Below are positions 38,078 to 47,500 of a stretch of DNA of 64,000 bases, piece by piece. Made by a program: the position numbers and the translations under genes. Position 1 is the stretch's first letter. Each line of letters begins with the position of its first letter. The DNA is from Bacteroidales bacterium (lineage in GTDB: Bacteria > Bacteroidota > Bacteroidia > Bacteroidales > GCA-2748055). The stretch covers positions 1 through 64,000 of the forward strand of contig JAOZUK010000001.1 in NCBI GenBank assembly GCA_029938715.1. The letters are read 5' to 3'. The notes under the pieces are model-generated. The model saw nothing but the letters and a program-made list of their open reading frames with translations. It ran no database searches and was not told the DNA's origin.

Positions 38078-38920
38078 ATGAAGGTATACAAGACAAAAAC
38101 TGAGCTGTCAGGTCACCTTTCGTCGCTTGTTTCCAGCGAGAAAACCATAGGCCTGGTTCCCACCATGGGAGCATTGCACCCGGGTCATACTTCTTTGGTT
38201 AATCGGGCCATTTTGGAAAATGATGTTGTTCTGGTTACCATTTTTGTAAATCCCACCCAGTTCAACGATTCATCCGACCTTGAAAACTATCCCCGGACCC
38301 TTGAAGCAGATCTGACCCTGCTTAAGAGACTGAAGGTCCATCTGGTTTTTGTTCCCTCCTTGGAGGAGATGTACCCCGAAAAAGATCAACGCACCTTCTA
38401 CCTGGATAACCTTGATAAGGTGATGGAGGGTAAACACAGAAAGGACCATTTTAATGGAGTGGCCCAGATAGTCAGTAAACTGTTCCGGTTAACAAATCCC
38501 ACAAGGGCCTATTTTGGGCAAAAGGACTTCCAACAATTTGTTATTGTGCGAAGACTTGTGAAGATCCTGGATTTGGATATCTCCATTGTAGCCTGCCCCA
38601 TCATTCGCGAAGAGGATGGACTGGCCATGAGTTCAAGGAACGTAAAGCTAAGTGCCGCCCACCGAAAACTGGCCCCATTTATTCACTCCACATTGAAGCG
38701 TGCAACTCAAAAAATGGACCTGCTATCACCTGAAGAGGTAAAAACTTGGGTGACCTCACAGTTTGAAAAGCAACCAGATATGCATCTGGAATACTTTGAA
38801 ATTGTTGAGGATAAAGAGCTTAGACCCGTTATAGATTGGAAGGAAAAGGTGAACAAAGTGGGCTGTTTAGCTGTTCAATTAGGTGGAGTAAGGCTTATCG
38901 ATAATATGAATTTTGATTAA
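38078..38920 (+). CDS. panC: Pantoate-beta-alanine ligase
   Basis: 280 aa; GLVPTMGALHPGHTSLV, FVNPTQFNDSSDLENYPRT, AYFGQKDFQQ, MSSRNVKLS. Confidence 0.96.
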   Translation: MKVYKTKTELSGHLSSLVSSEKTIGLVPTMGALHPGHTSLVNRAILENDVVLVTIFVNPTQFNDSSDLENYPRTLEADLTLLKRLKVHLVFVPSLEEMYPEKDQRTFYLDNLDKVMEGKHRKDHFNGVAQIVSKLFRLTNPTRAYFGQKDFQQFVIVRRLVKILDLDISIVACPIIREEDGLAMSSRNVKLSAAHRKLAPFIHSTLKRATQKMDLLSPEEVKTWVTSQFEKQPDMHLEYFEIVEDKELRPVIDWKEKVNKVGCLAVQLGGVRLIDNMNFD

Positions 38921-38943
38921 ATTTGTAGACAATTACAAAGGAT

Positions 38944-39294
38944 ATGAACATTGAAGTAGTAAAATCGAAAATTCACAGGGTAACGGTAACAGAAGCCGAC
39001 CTGAACTACATTGGAAGCATTACCATTGATGAGGACCTTATGGATGCAGCCAATCTTATAGAGAATGAGAAGGTTCAGATCGTGAATATAAACAATGGTG
39101 AGCGTCTCGAAACATACGTTATTACAGGAGAACGGGGAACAGGACAAATTTGTCTGAATGGGCCGGCAGCACGCAAGGTGGCCGTTGGGGATATCATTAT
39201 CATTATATCCTATGCCAGCATGGACTTTGATGAGGCCAAAATATTTAAACCCTCACTTATTTTCCCCCATACAGCCTCCAATAAGTTAAACTGA
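38944..39294 (+). CDS. panD: Aspartate 1-decarboxylase
   Basis: 116 aa; [21 protein letters not shown] (GS cleavage site), [20 protein letters not shown]. Confidence 0.96.
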   Translation: MNIEVVKSKIHRVTVTEADLNYIGSITIDEDLMDAANLIENEKVQIVNINNGERLETYVITGERGTGQICLNGPAARKVAVGDIIIIISYASMDFDEAKIFKPSLIFPHTASNKLN

Positions 39295-39302
39295 CTCTTC
39301 CT

Positions 39303-40337
39303 TTGAAAAAAATCCTGTTACAAATTCTGAAAATCGCCGGATTTCTGGCACTGGGAATTCTGTTGCTCTATTTTGCTTTCCGGGGCATTGCGCTTGATAA
39401 ACTGGCATCTACTCTCAAGGAAGTTAATTTTTGGTGGATCGGGCTCTCCCTCTTTTTTGCCTTTATCTCCTTTTTCAGCCGTGCCCGGCGATGGGTGCTT
39501 CTTATCGAACCCCTGGGATTTAAACCCTCCTTCTGGAACACCTATCACTCCCTGATGATAGGATACCTCTCCAACTATGCTTTGCCCAGACTTGGAGAGG
39601 TGACCCGTTGCATCACATTGGGCAGGAAGGAGAAGATCCCCGTGGATTCACTGATTGGAACAGTGATCATCGAACGGGTAATCGACCTGTTGATGCTTCT
39701 TCTGATTCTGTTCATACTCCTTTTAAGCTGGATGGATAAATTTGGGGAGTTTTTCGGAAAGCAGGTTTTTATGCCCCTCCAGGAAAAAATTGTGGGAGCA
39801 TTTGGTGGTGCCCTGATGTTCTGGCTAATGATTGGAGGCGGATTCCTGGGAATTTTTCTGCTCATCTACCTGTTCCGAAAACAACTGGGCAGGTTTGCGA
39901 TCATGCACAAAATTAAAGAGATCCTTATTGGAATCCTGGATGGCTTGAAAACCATTTACAAGATGGAGCGAAAATGGGAATTCATTCTCCATTCTGTTTT
40001 AATCTGGTTCCTCTATATATTAATGACCTGGATGGTGGTTTTTTCACTGAAGGAGACTTCAAACCTTACCTTTATCGATGGGATGTTTCTGCTGGTCATT
40101 GGGGGACTTGGAATGGCAGCTCCTGTAACGGCTGGTATTGGTGCCTATCACTGGATCACATCCATGGGATTGGTCTATGTGTATGGCTTCTCCCGCGAAT
40201 TGGGTGGAGCCTACGCCATCCTGGCCCATGAATCCAACTCCCTGCTTACCATATTAATGGGTGCAGTTTCGTATCTTGTACTGGCACTATCGACCAGGAA
40301 AAAAGGGATTGGTAGAAAAGCCGAATCAGATGCTTAG
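39303..40337 (+). CDS. Lysylphosphatidylglycerol synthase TM region / flippase-like protein
   Basis: 344 aa multi-TM; YFAFRGIALDKLASTLKEVNFWW, SNYALPRLGEVTRC, ERVIDLLMLL; TTG start codon. Confidence 0.85.
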   Translation: MKKILLQILKIAGFLALGILLLYFAFRGIALDKLASTLKEVNFWWIGLSLFFAFISFFSRARRWVLLIEPLGFKPSFWNTYHSLMIGYLSNYALPRLGEVTRCITLGRKEKIPVDSLIGTVIIERVIDLLMLLLILFILLLSWMDKFGEFFGKQVFMPLQEKIVGAFGGALMFWLMIGGGFLGIFLLIYLFRKQLGRFAIMHKIKEILIGILDGLKTIYKMERKWEFILHSVLIWFLYILMTWMVVFSLKETSNLTFIDGMFLLVIGGLGMAAPVTAGIGAYHWITSMGLVYVYGFSRELGGAYAILAHESNSLLTILMGAVSYLVLALSTRKKGIGRKAESDA

Positions 40338-40815
40338 TTACGAAGAGATCCTTAAAAAAATTATTCCGTTCGACCGGATTGAGAATTTATTTACGGATTC
40401 TTTCAGGGAAAAACAGACCCTGGTGTTTACCAACGGGTGTTTCGATGTATTGCACAGGGGACATATCTACTACCTCTCAAGGGCCAGGGAACTTGGCGAC
40501 CTGTTGGTGGTGGGCCTAAACAGCGATGAGTCTGTAACCAGGCTCAAGGGACCAGGGCGTCCGGTAAATAATCAGCAGGCCAGGGCCGAGGTGTTGGGTG
40601 GACTGGCATTTGTGGATCACATTGTCATTTTTCCTGAAGAGACCCCCCTGAACCTGATCAACGCCATCAGACCTCATGTCCTTATCAAGGGCGGAGACTA
40701 TAAGGTAGAAGAGATCGTGGGATACCAACAGGTGCACTCCTGGGGAGGAAGGGTGGAAACCATCCCGCTGCTGGAAGGCTACTCCTCCACCTCCATTATA
40801 GACAGAACAACCTGA
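40330..40815 (+). CDS. rfaE2: D-glycero-beta-D-manno-heptose 1-phosphate adenylyltransferase-like
   Basis: Met at 40330; FTNGCFDVLHRGHIYYL, GLNSDESVTRLKGPGRPVN, KGGDYKVEEIVG, GYSSTSII. Confidence 0.92.
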   Translation: MLSYEEILKKIIPFDRIENLFTDSFREKQTLVFTNGCFDVLHRGHIYYLSRARELGDLLVVGLNSDESVTRLKGPGRPVNNQQARAEVLGGLAFVDHIVIFPEETPLNLINAIRPHVLIKGGDYKVEEIVGYQQVHSWGGRVETIPLLEGYSSTSIIDRTT

Positions 40816-40816
40816 T

Positions 40817-42175
40817 ATGGCAAAAGTAAAATCGGTATATGTTTGTCAGAATTGTGGCTCAGAGTCTGCCAAATGGATTGGTAGATGCAATTCATGTGGC
40901 GAATGGAACACTTATGTGGAACAGAAAATTTCCAAAGGGCCGGCCCGTTCTACCTCTGTTCGCAAAGATTCCTATGTGGTACCAAAGAATCTGAACGAGG
41001 TGCAATCGGACCAGGTAACCCGCATCGATTTGAGAAACGGGGAGTTCAACCGGGTCCTTGGAGGAGGGATTGTCCCCGGATCGTTAATTCTTATTGGGGG
41101 AGAACCCGGAATAGGTAAATCAACCCTGGCGCTTCAGGTGGCACTCCGCATAGATAAAAACACGCTCTACGTTTCAGGGGAAGAGAGTCCTCAGCAACTT
41201 AAGATGAGAGCCGAGCGACTGGGTGGAGGATCAGGACAGTGCCAGGTACTGGCTGAAACCAGCCTCCAGGTCATTCTTACCCAGATGGAACAGGTAAAGC
41301 CCCAACTCCTGATCATCGATTCCATTCAAACCCTCTATTCCGAAGAGATTGAGTCGGCCCCCGGAACCATCTCCCAGGTAAGAGATTGCGCGGCACAGCT
41401 TCTGCGGGTAGCCAAGGAGACCCACATCCCCATGATACTTATCGGTCACATTAACAAGGAGGGTAGCATTGCTGGACCAAAGGTGCTGGAGCATATTGTG
41501 GATACTGTACTTCAGTTCGAGGGAGACACACATCACTTCTACCGAATCCTGCGTGCCAACAAAAACCGTTTTGGTTCCACTTCCGAAATTGGAGTGTTTG
41601 AGATGACCGGGCAGGGTTTGCGTGAGATTGTCAACCCTTCCGAGTTGCTGATCAATCAGCAACCTGCCGATCTGAGCGGATCGGCCATTGCTGCCAATGT
41701 GGAGGGTGTACGCCCCATCCTGATTGAAGTGCAGGCACTGGTAAGCACTGCTGTCTATGGAACACCCCAGCGGACTTCCACAGGATTTGATACCCGCAGA
41801 CTAAGCATGCTCCTGGCCGTACTGGAAAAAAGAGCCAGTTTCAAACTGGCCAGTAAGGACGTCTTTATTAATATCGCCGGGGGGATAAGGGTGGACGATC
41901 CCGCCATCGATCTGGCAGTGATCTCAGCCATTCTCTCCTCCACGGTGGATATTCCCATAGATCCTTACACCTGCTTCGCCGGTGAAGTTGGTTTATCGGG
42001 AGAAATTCGTCCTGTAACCCGAATCGATCAGCGGCTGGGAGAAGCCGATAAGCTGGGAATGAAACGAATCCTCATGCCTGCTTTCAATAAAAAGAGGATC
42101 GATCCATCCAGGTTTAACCTGGAGATTGTGGAGGTAAACAGGGTACAGGAGATTCCCAAATACCTCTTTGGGTAA
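40817..42175 (+). CDS. radA: DNA repair protein RadA
   Basis: 452 aa; zinc finger YVCQNCGSESAKWIGRCNSCGEWNTY, GGEPGIGKSTLALQ, NKNRFGSTSEIGVF, C-terminal Lon-like domain. Confidence 0.96.
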   Translation: MAKVKSVYVCQNCGSESAKWIGRCNSCGEWNTYVEQKISKGPARSTSVRKDSYVVPKNLNEVQSDQVTRIDLRNGEFNRVLGGGIVPGSLILIGGEPGIGKSTLALQVALRIDKNTLYVSGEESPQQLKMRAERLGGGSGQCQVLAETSLQVILTQMEQVKPQLLIIDSIQTLYSEEIESAPGTISQVRDCAAQLLRVAKETHIPMILIGHINKEGSIAGPKVLEHIVDTVLQFEGDTHHFYRILRANKNRFGSTSEIGVFEMTGQGLREIVNPSELLINQQPADLSGSAIAANVEGVRPILIEVQALVSTAVYGTPQRTSTGFDTRRLSMLLAVLEKRASFKLASKDVFINIAGGIRVDDPAIDLAVISAILSSTVDIPIDPYTCFAGEVGLSGEIRPVTRIDQRLGEADKLGMKRILMPAFNKKRIDPSRFNLEIVEVNRVQEIPKYLFG

Positions 42176-42651
42176 TGGAACCCTTTCAACAAATGGAACT
42201 GCCCCTGTTCAGGGATGATGTTAAATCAACCATTCCTCCCTATTCTATCCAATGTCCTGCCATCAAGTCGGGTGCCGAATACTATTTTGAAACTGAAAGC
42301 GGCCTCCATTACCAGGTCCTGTTTGCCAAAAAGAAAAACTCCTATCTGGAGAATATCGTAAACTTCTCCGTGCTTAGTGATGAATTTGAGGATGAATACA
42401 GTGAAACCAACAGGGGGGAGATCTATCGCATCATTGCCACTGTGGTGGAGATTATCCGGATCTACCACAGCAAACATACCTACTCCACCAGCTATGAATT
42501 CAGCGGAGAGTTCAAAAAAGGGAACGAGAACCGGGAAACAAGTATCCGAACCTTACTCTATTACCGAAAAGCCAGGGAGATTTTGCATCCTGGCTGGAAG
42601 GTAAGGGTTTGCGAAAACAGGGTGGTGGTACGCCACCAAAAGGGTAAATAA
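42175..42651 (+). CDS. Uncharacterised 158-aa protein
   Basis: Overlaps radA stop by 1 nt (TAATG); full ORF with domain-like hydrophobic periodicity; no family assigned confidently. Confidence 0.75.
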   Translation: MEPFQQMELPLFRDDVKSTIPPYSIQCPAIKSGAEYYFETESGLHYQVLFAKKKNSYLENIVNFSVLSDEFEDEYSETNRGEIYRIIATVVEIIRIYHSKHTYSTSYEFSGEFKKGNENRETSIRTLLYYRKAREILHPGWKVRVCENRVVVRHQKGK

Positions 42652-42666
42652 CAGTCCGGAATAAAC

Positions 42667-45060
42667 CTAGAAATCGTCGTAGTCGCTGTTGCTGTTGGCC
42701 TCACTTATATCCGGGCAATCCATATCCACATAGAAATCAAGAGGCCTCTCAAAATCATCTGACATGAAAATACCCAATGTGGAATCGGCATAGATCCGTT
42801 TAAAGAATTCTCCATAAATGGGTAAAGCCATATTGGTCCCCGATCCCATGCTAAGCTCATCGAAGTGGATGGAACGGTCCTCTCCTCCCACCCAGGCTGC
42901 TGCAGTGATTTTAGGGGCTAGTCCAATGAACCAGCCATCGCTCTGGTTCTGGGTAGTTCCAGTCTTACCAGCCAGTTCGCCTTCAAACTTATATTTCCAA
43001 CGCAATCTGTTAGAGGTCCCGACGTAAAACTCTCCCCTGTAGTCGTCTCTCATATCCACCACATTCCGGAGCAGGCTAAGCATCAGGTAGGCTGTCTCCT
43101 GGCTGATGGCCTCCTCCTCTCTGGGATGAAAGGTGGAGATTACATTGCCATACCTGTCTTCGATGCGCGTAACATAAGTGGGACTTACATAAATACCCCG
43201 GTTGGAGAAGGTGTTAAAAGAACCGACCATCTCCTCCAGCGAAATGTCGGAAGTTCCATAGATCATACTGGGTACGGGATCAATATAGGAAGTAACCCCC
43301 ATTTTTCGCATCAGGCTAATCACGTTCTGTGGATTGAAATTCTTAAATAACCAGGCTGAAACCCAGTTATGGGAGGTGGCCAGGCCCCATTTCAATGAGA
43401 CCATCTTTCCAGCAAAGATATTCCGGCCCGGGGCCGTGGGGGTATAGGTGGTATCCTTATTGTCTATGATGTTCTTAAAAGTAGTGGATACCAGCGGGAT
43501 CCTGGTACAGGGAGAGTAACCCTCCTGCATGGCCAGTAAGTAGAGGAAAGGTTTGATGGTGGAACCCACCTGTCTTCGTCCCTGGTAGACATGTTCATAC
43601 TGAAAATAGCGGTAGTTGTGCCCGCCCACAAATGCTTTTACGGCGCCACTGACAGGATCCATGGCCATAAATCCGGCCCTCAGTATGTGTTTCATATAGC
43701 GGATGGAGTCCATGGGCGACATAATGGTATCGATGTTGCCGTTCCATGCAAAAATTCGCATGTGCACCGGTTGATCGAAAGAATAGAGGATGGAATCCCA
43801 GGATGCCCCCCTGCCCTTCATATATCTGTACCTTTCGGTCTGTCTCACAGTGCGAAAAAGAATCAAATCGGACTCCTCCTTGCTTATACCCTCAAAAGGA
43901 GCATTGGGCCTTCCCTCCTTTTCCATAAAAAAAGCAGGTTGCAGGTAATCCTTCATTTGGGCTTCCACCGCCTCTTCGGCGTATTGCTGCATCTTGAAGT
44001 TTACGGTGGTGTAAATTTTCAATCCATCCCTGTAGAGGTCGTACTGTGTCCCATCGGGTTTATAGTTCTTATTGATCCAACCATACAGCCTGTCATCGGC
44101 CCATCGCATTGAATCGCGCCTGTAACGTTCCCAGGAAAGGATCCCTGAATTGTCGGAGGGCCTGACCGGGTTGGTTCTATTCATGAATTTCGACAGGAAG
44201 ATGCGAAAATGCTTGGCATGTCCGGTGAGGTGACTGGCCAGGTTATAATCCACGCTGACGGGAAGTTTCCTGGTGGAGTCGGCCAGCTCCGAATCAATAT
44301 AATCATACTTCTCCATTTGACTGATCACAATATTCCTTCTTTGAAAGGAGCGCTCGGGATTGATTCTGGGGTTGTAGGCGGTGGGAGCCTTGAGCATTCC
44401 CACCAGGATGGCTGCCTGATCCAGGGTCAGAGAATCGGGCGAGGTATTAAAAAAGGTCTTGGCAGCCGATTGAATTCCAACAATGGATTCTCCCCCGAAG
44501 GGAACCGTATTCAGGTACATGGTGAGAATCTCATTCTTTGTATAGGCTCGCTCCAACCTTACCCCCGTATTCCACTCTTTAAATTTATTTACTGCCATAT
44601 GGGCTGCTCTGCCAACTTTGGTCTTGTTCACCGTTGTATCCCTGGGAAATAAATTCTTGGCAAGCTGTTGAGAGATGGTACTGCCCCCGCCTTCATTTTT
44701 ACCAAGCAGAACCGAATAGACCAGAACGCGGGAGAGACTTCTCAGATCAATCCCTGAATGCCTGTAATGACGCACATCTTCGGTGGCCACCAGTGCATCC
44801 ACCAGGTGAGGGGCCAGATTCTCGTAATTTACGAAGGTCCTGTTTTCGATAAAATACTTCCCCAATACCTCTCCATCCTCAGTAATCAATTCGGTGGCCA
44901 GGTTAGTTTGAGGATTCTCTAATCGGGCAAAATCGGGCAGAAAACCCATTTTGCCATTGCCAATTAAAATCATGATCACAATGAACAATACCAGCGGAAG
45001 TGTGTATAGAGTCCAGAGGATCAGTAAATATTTTGTAGTTTTGCCAGGTTTTTGAGCCAT
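42667..45060 (-). CDS. mrcA: Penicillin-binding protein 1A (transglycosylase/transpeptidase)
   Basis: Met at 45060 (MAQKPGKTTKYLL); EDVRHYRHSGIDLRSL, GGSTISQQLAKNLF, GSTIKPFLYLLAM, GKTGTTQNQSDGWFIG. Confidence 0.93.
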   Translation of the reverse strand: MAQKPGKTTKYLLILWTLYTLPLVLFIVIMILIGNGKMGFLPDFARLENPQTNLATELITEDGEVLGKYFIENRTFVNYENLAPHLVDALVATEDVRHYRHSGIDLRSLSRVLVYSVLLGKNEGGGSTISQQLAKNLFPRDTTVNKTKVGRAAHMAVNKFKEWNTGVRLERAYTKNEILTMYLNTVPFGGESIVGIQSAAKTFFNTSPDSLTLDQAAILVGMLKAPTAYNPRINPERSFQRRNIVISQMEKYDYIDSELADSTRKLPVSVDYNLASHLTGHAKHFRIFLSKFMNRTNPVRPSDNSGILSWERYRRDSMRWADDRLYGWINKNYKPDGTQYDLYRDGLKIYTTVNFKMQQYAEEAVEAQMKDYLQPAFFMEKEGRPNAPFEGISKEESDLILFRTVRQTERYRYMKGRGASWDSILYSFDQPVHMRIFAWNGNIDTIMSPMDSIRYMKHILRAGFMAMDPVSGAVKAFVGGHNYRYFQYEHVYQGRRQVGSTIKPFLYLLAMQEGYSPCTRIPLVSTTFKNIIDNKDTTYTPTAPGRNIFAGKMVSLKWGLATSHNWVSAWLFKNFNPQNVISLMRKMGVTSYIDPVPSMIYGTSDISLEEMVGSFNTFSNRGIYVSPTYVTRIEDRYGNVISTFHPREEEAISQETAYLMLSLLRNVVDMRDDYRGEFYVGTSNRLRWKYKFEGELAGKTGTTQNQSDGWFIGLAPKITAAAWVGGEDRSIHFDELSMGSGTNMALPIYGEFFKRIYADSTLGIFMSDDFERPLDFYVDMDCPDISEANSNSDYDDF

Positions 45061-45171
45061 GAACAACCTAATTTGCGTCAAAAATAACAATTATTTGTAC
45101 CAAAGTTTTGATGGTGGGTGTTCATTTAATTTATTTTGTGATCATTTTATAAACGAAGGAGTAACAAAAAT

Positions 45172-47478
45172 ATGATAGAGAATCTGGTAATAGTTGAATC
45201 TCCAGCTAAAGCGAAAACCATTGAAAAGTTCCTTGGGAAAGCCTATACCGTAAGATCCAGTTTTGGACACATCAGGGATCTGGCCAAGAAAAATCTGGGA
45301 ATAGATGTGGAGGGTGGTTTTACACCCCAGTATATTGTCCCGGTCGACAAGAAAAAGATAGTTAAGGAGTTAAAAGAGCTTGCATCCAAATCTAATATGG
45401 TATGGCTGGCCACTGATGAGGACCGTGAAGGAGAAGCCATCGCATGGCACCTTTATGAAGAGCTGGGACTTGACAAAGATAAGACGCAAAGGATCGTCTT
45501 CCATGAGATTACCAAAGACGCCATACTTAATGCACTGAACACACCCCGGAATATCGATACCCACCTGGTTAATGCTCAGCAGGCCAGAAGGGTTCTTGAC
45601 CGCCTGGTGGGCTTTGAGCTCTCTCCGCTGTTGTGGAAAAAGGTAAAACCATCCCTCTCCGCTGGCAGGGTACAATCTGTGGCTGTAAAGCTGATCGTAG
45701 AAAAAGAGCGTGAAATTCAAAACTTTGCTTCCAAAAGATACTTTCGTGTGACCGGGTATTTTAATGTTCCGGATAAAACCGGAAATATGACTTCCCTGAA
45801 AGCTGACCTCTCCAAAAGATTTGATACAGTCGAACAGGCCAATGAGTTTCTTTCTGCCTGCCAGAAAAGCGAGTTTACAGTGGACAACATTGAAAAGAAG
45901 CCTCTGAAAAAATCACCGGCTCCACCCTTTACAACCTCAACCCTGCAGCAGGAGGCCAGCAGGAAACTGGGGTTCTCTGTAAATCAGACCATGTCGGTGG
46001 CCCAGCGGCTGTATGAATCGGGAAAGATCACCTACATGAGGACCGACTCTGTAAATCTGTCCAAACTGGCCATCGGAACTGCAGCTCAGCAGATCAAGAA
46101 CTCCTTTGGAGATAAATACCACAAATCGAGAAATTTCACCACCAAGGCAAAAGGTGCACAGGAGGCCCACGAAGCCATCAGGCCCACCTATATGAACAAA
46201 CCCACTGTAGAGGGCAGTAGGCAGGAACAAAGGTTATATGAATTGATATGGAAAAGGACCCTGGCATCGCAAATGAGTGAAGCACAGCTTGAGAAAACCA
46301 CCATCTCTATTGGGATCTCAAAAGCAACTGAGCGTTTTGTAGCTACCGGAGAGGTTCTCAAATTTGATGGTTTCCTGAAAGTCTATATGGAATCATCCGA
46401 TGAAGAGCAGGAAGAGGATACCCGGGGACTGCTCCCGCCGGTCAGCATTAAGGATGTTCTGGAAAGAAAAACCATTGAAGCTACAGAAAAATCGACCCTG
46501 CAACCTCCCCGCTATACAGAGGCCAGCCTGGTGAAAAAGATGGAAGAGCTTGGAATTGGACGTCCCTCCACCTATGCACCTACCATATCGACGGTGCAAA
46601 ACAGAGAATATGTGGTTAAAGAGGACAGACCAGGCAGTCTGCGCGAAATGACCCAGCTTATTTTAAAGGAAGATGCCATAAAAAAGCAGGTAGTGCAGGA
46701 GAAATATGGTTTTGATAAATCTAAACTATTTCCCACCGATATAGGGATTATCGTCAATGATTTTCTGGAGCAGTACTTTCAGAATATCATGGACTTCAAT
46801 TTTACTGCATCTGTGGAGAAGGAGTTTGATGAGATCGCCATTGGAAGTGTGGACTGGCCCAAAATGATCGAGCGTTTTTACAAACCCTTTCATACCAAGG
46901 TGGACTCGGCCACCCAAAACTCTGAACGCTCTAAAGGAGAGAAATTACTTGGAGAAGATCCCGAATCAGGAAAGCCCATCAGCGTGAAGATCGGTCGATT
47001 TGGTCCCATTGCCCAGATTGGCGTAGCCAGTGATGAGGAGAAACCCAGGTTTGCCAGCCTGCTTAAAGGCCAGAGTCTTGAGACCATCACCATCGAAGAG
47101 GCGTTGGAACTTTTCCGTCTACCCCGTGACATTGGTAAGTACGAGGATGAAGATATGGTCATAGCTATTGGGAAATACGGTCCCTATGTGAGACACAAAT
47201 CCAAGTTTTACAGCCTGGACAATACCGATGATCCCTATACCATCAAACCGGAACGTGCCATTGAAATCATACAGGAGAAGCGAACTCAGGAAGAGAACCG
47301 GAACATCAAACAGTTTGATGAAGAACCCGGACTATTGGTTCTGAAAGGCCGCTATGGTCCCTACATATCCTTTAAAAAGAAAAATTACAGGATTCCCAAA
47401 AGCAAAAAGCCCGAAGAGCTGACCCTTGAAGAGTGTCGGGAGATCATCGAAAAGGCAAGTTCCCGGACAAAAAAATAA
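45172..47478 (+). CDS. topA: DNA topoisomerase I
   Basis: 768 aa; LVIVESPAKAKTIEKFLG, ATDEDREGEAIAWHL, ITYMRTDSVNLS, IGRPSTYAPTISTV. Confidence 0.97.
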   Translation: MIENLVIVESPAKAKTIEKFLGKAYTVRSSFGHIRDLAKKNLGIDVEGGFTPQYIVPVDKKKIVKELKELASKSNMVWLATDEDREGEAIAWHLYEELGLDKDKTQRIVFHEITKDAILNALNTPRNIDTHLVNAQQARRVLDRLVGFELSPLLWKKVKPSLSAGRVQSVAVKLIVEKEREIQNFASKRYFRVTGYFNVPDKTGNMTSLKADLSKRFDTVEQANEFLSACQKSEFTVDNIEKKPLKKSPAPPFTTSTLQQEASRKLGFSVNQTMSVAQRLYESGKITYMRTDSVNLSKLAIGTAAQQIKNSFGDKYHKSRNFTTKAKGAQEAHEAIRPTYMNKPTVEGSRQEQRLYELIWKRTLASQMSEAQLEKTTISIGISKATERFVATGEVLKFDGFLKVYMESSDEEQEEDTRGLLPPVSIKDVLERKTIEATEKSTLQPPRYTEASLVKKMEELGIGRPSTYAPTISTVQNREYVVKEDRPGSLREMTQLILKEDAIKKQVVQEKYGFDKSKLFPTDIGIIVNDFLEQYFQNIMDFNFTASVEKEFDEIAIGSVDWPKMIERFYKPFHTKVDSATQNSERSKGEKLLGEDPESGKPISVKIGRFGPIAQIGVASDEEKPRFASLLKGQSLETITIEEALELFRLPRDIGKYEDEDMVIAIGKYGPYVRHKSKFYSLDNTDDPYTIKPERAIEIIQEKRTQEENRNIKQFDEEPGLLVLKGRYGPYISFKKKNYRIPKSKKPEELTLEECREIIEKASSRTKK

Positions 47479-47500
47479 ACCCAAACAAAAGTGTACCCTC

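Noticed and set aside
43591-44112. 173-aa + strand ORF
   Set aside because: Antisense to PBP1A; no coding features.
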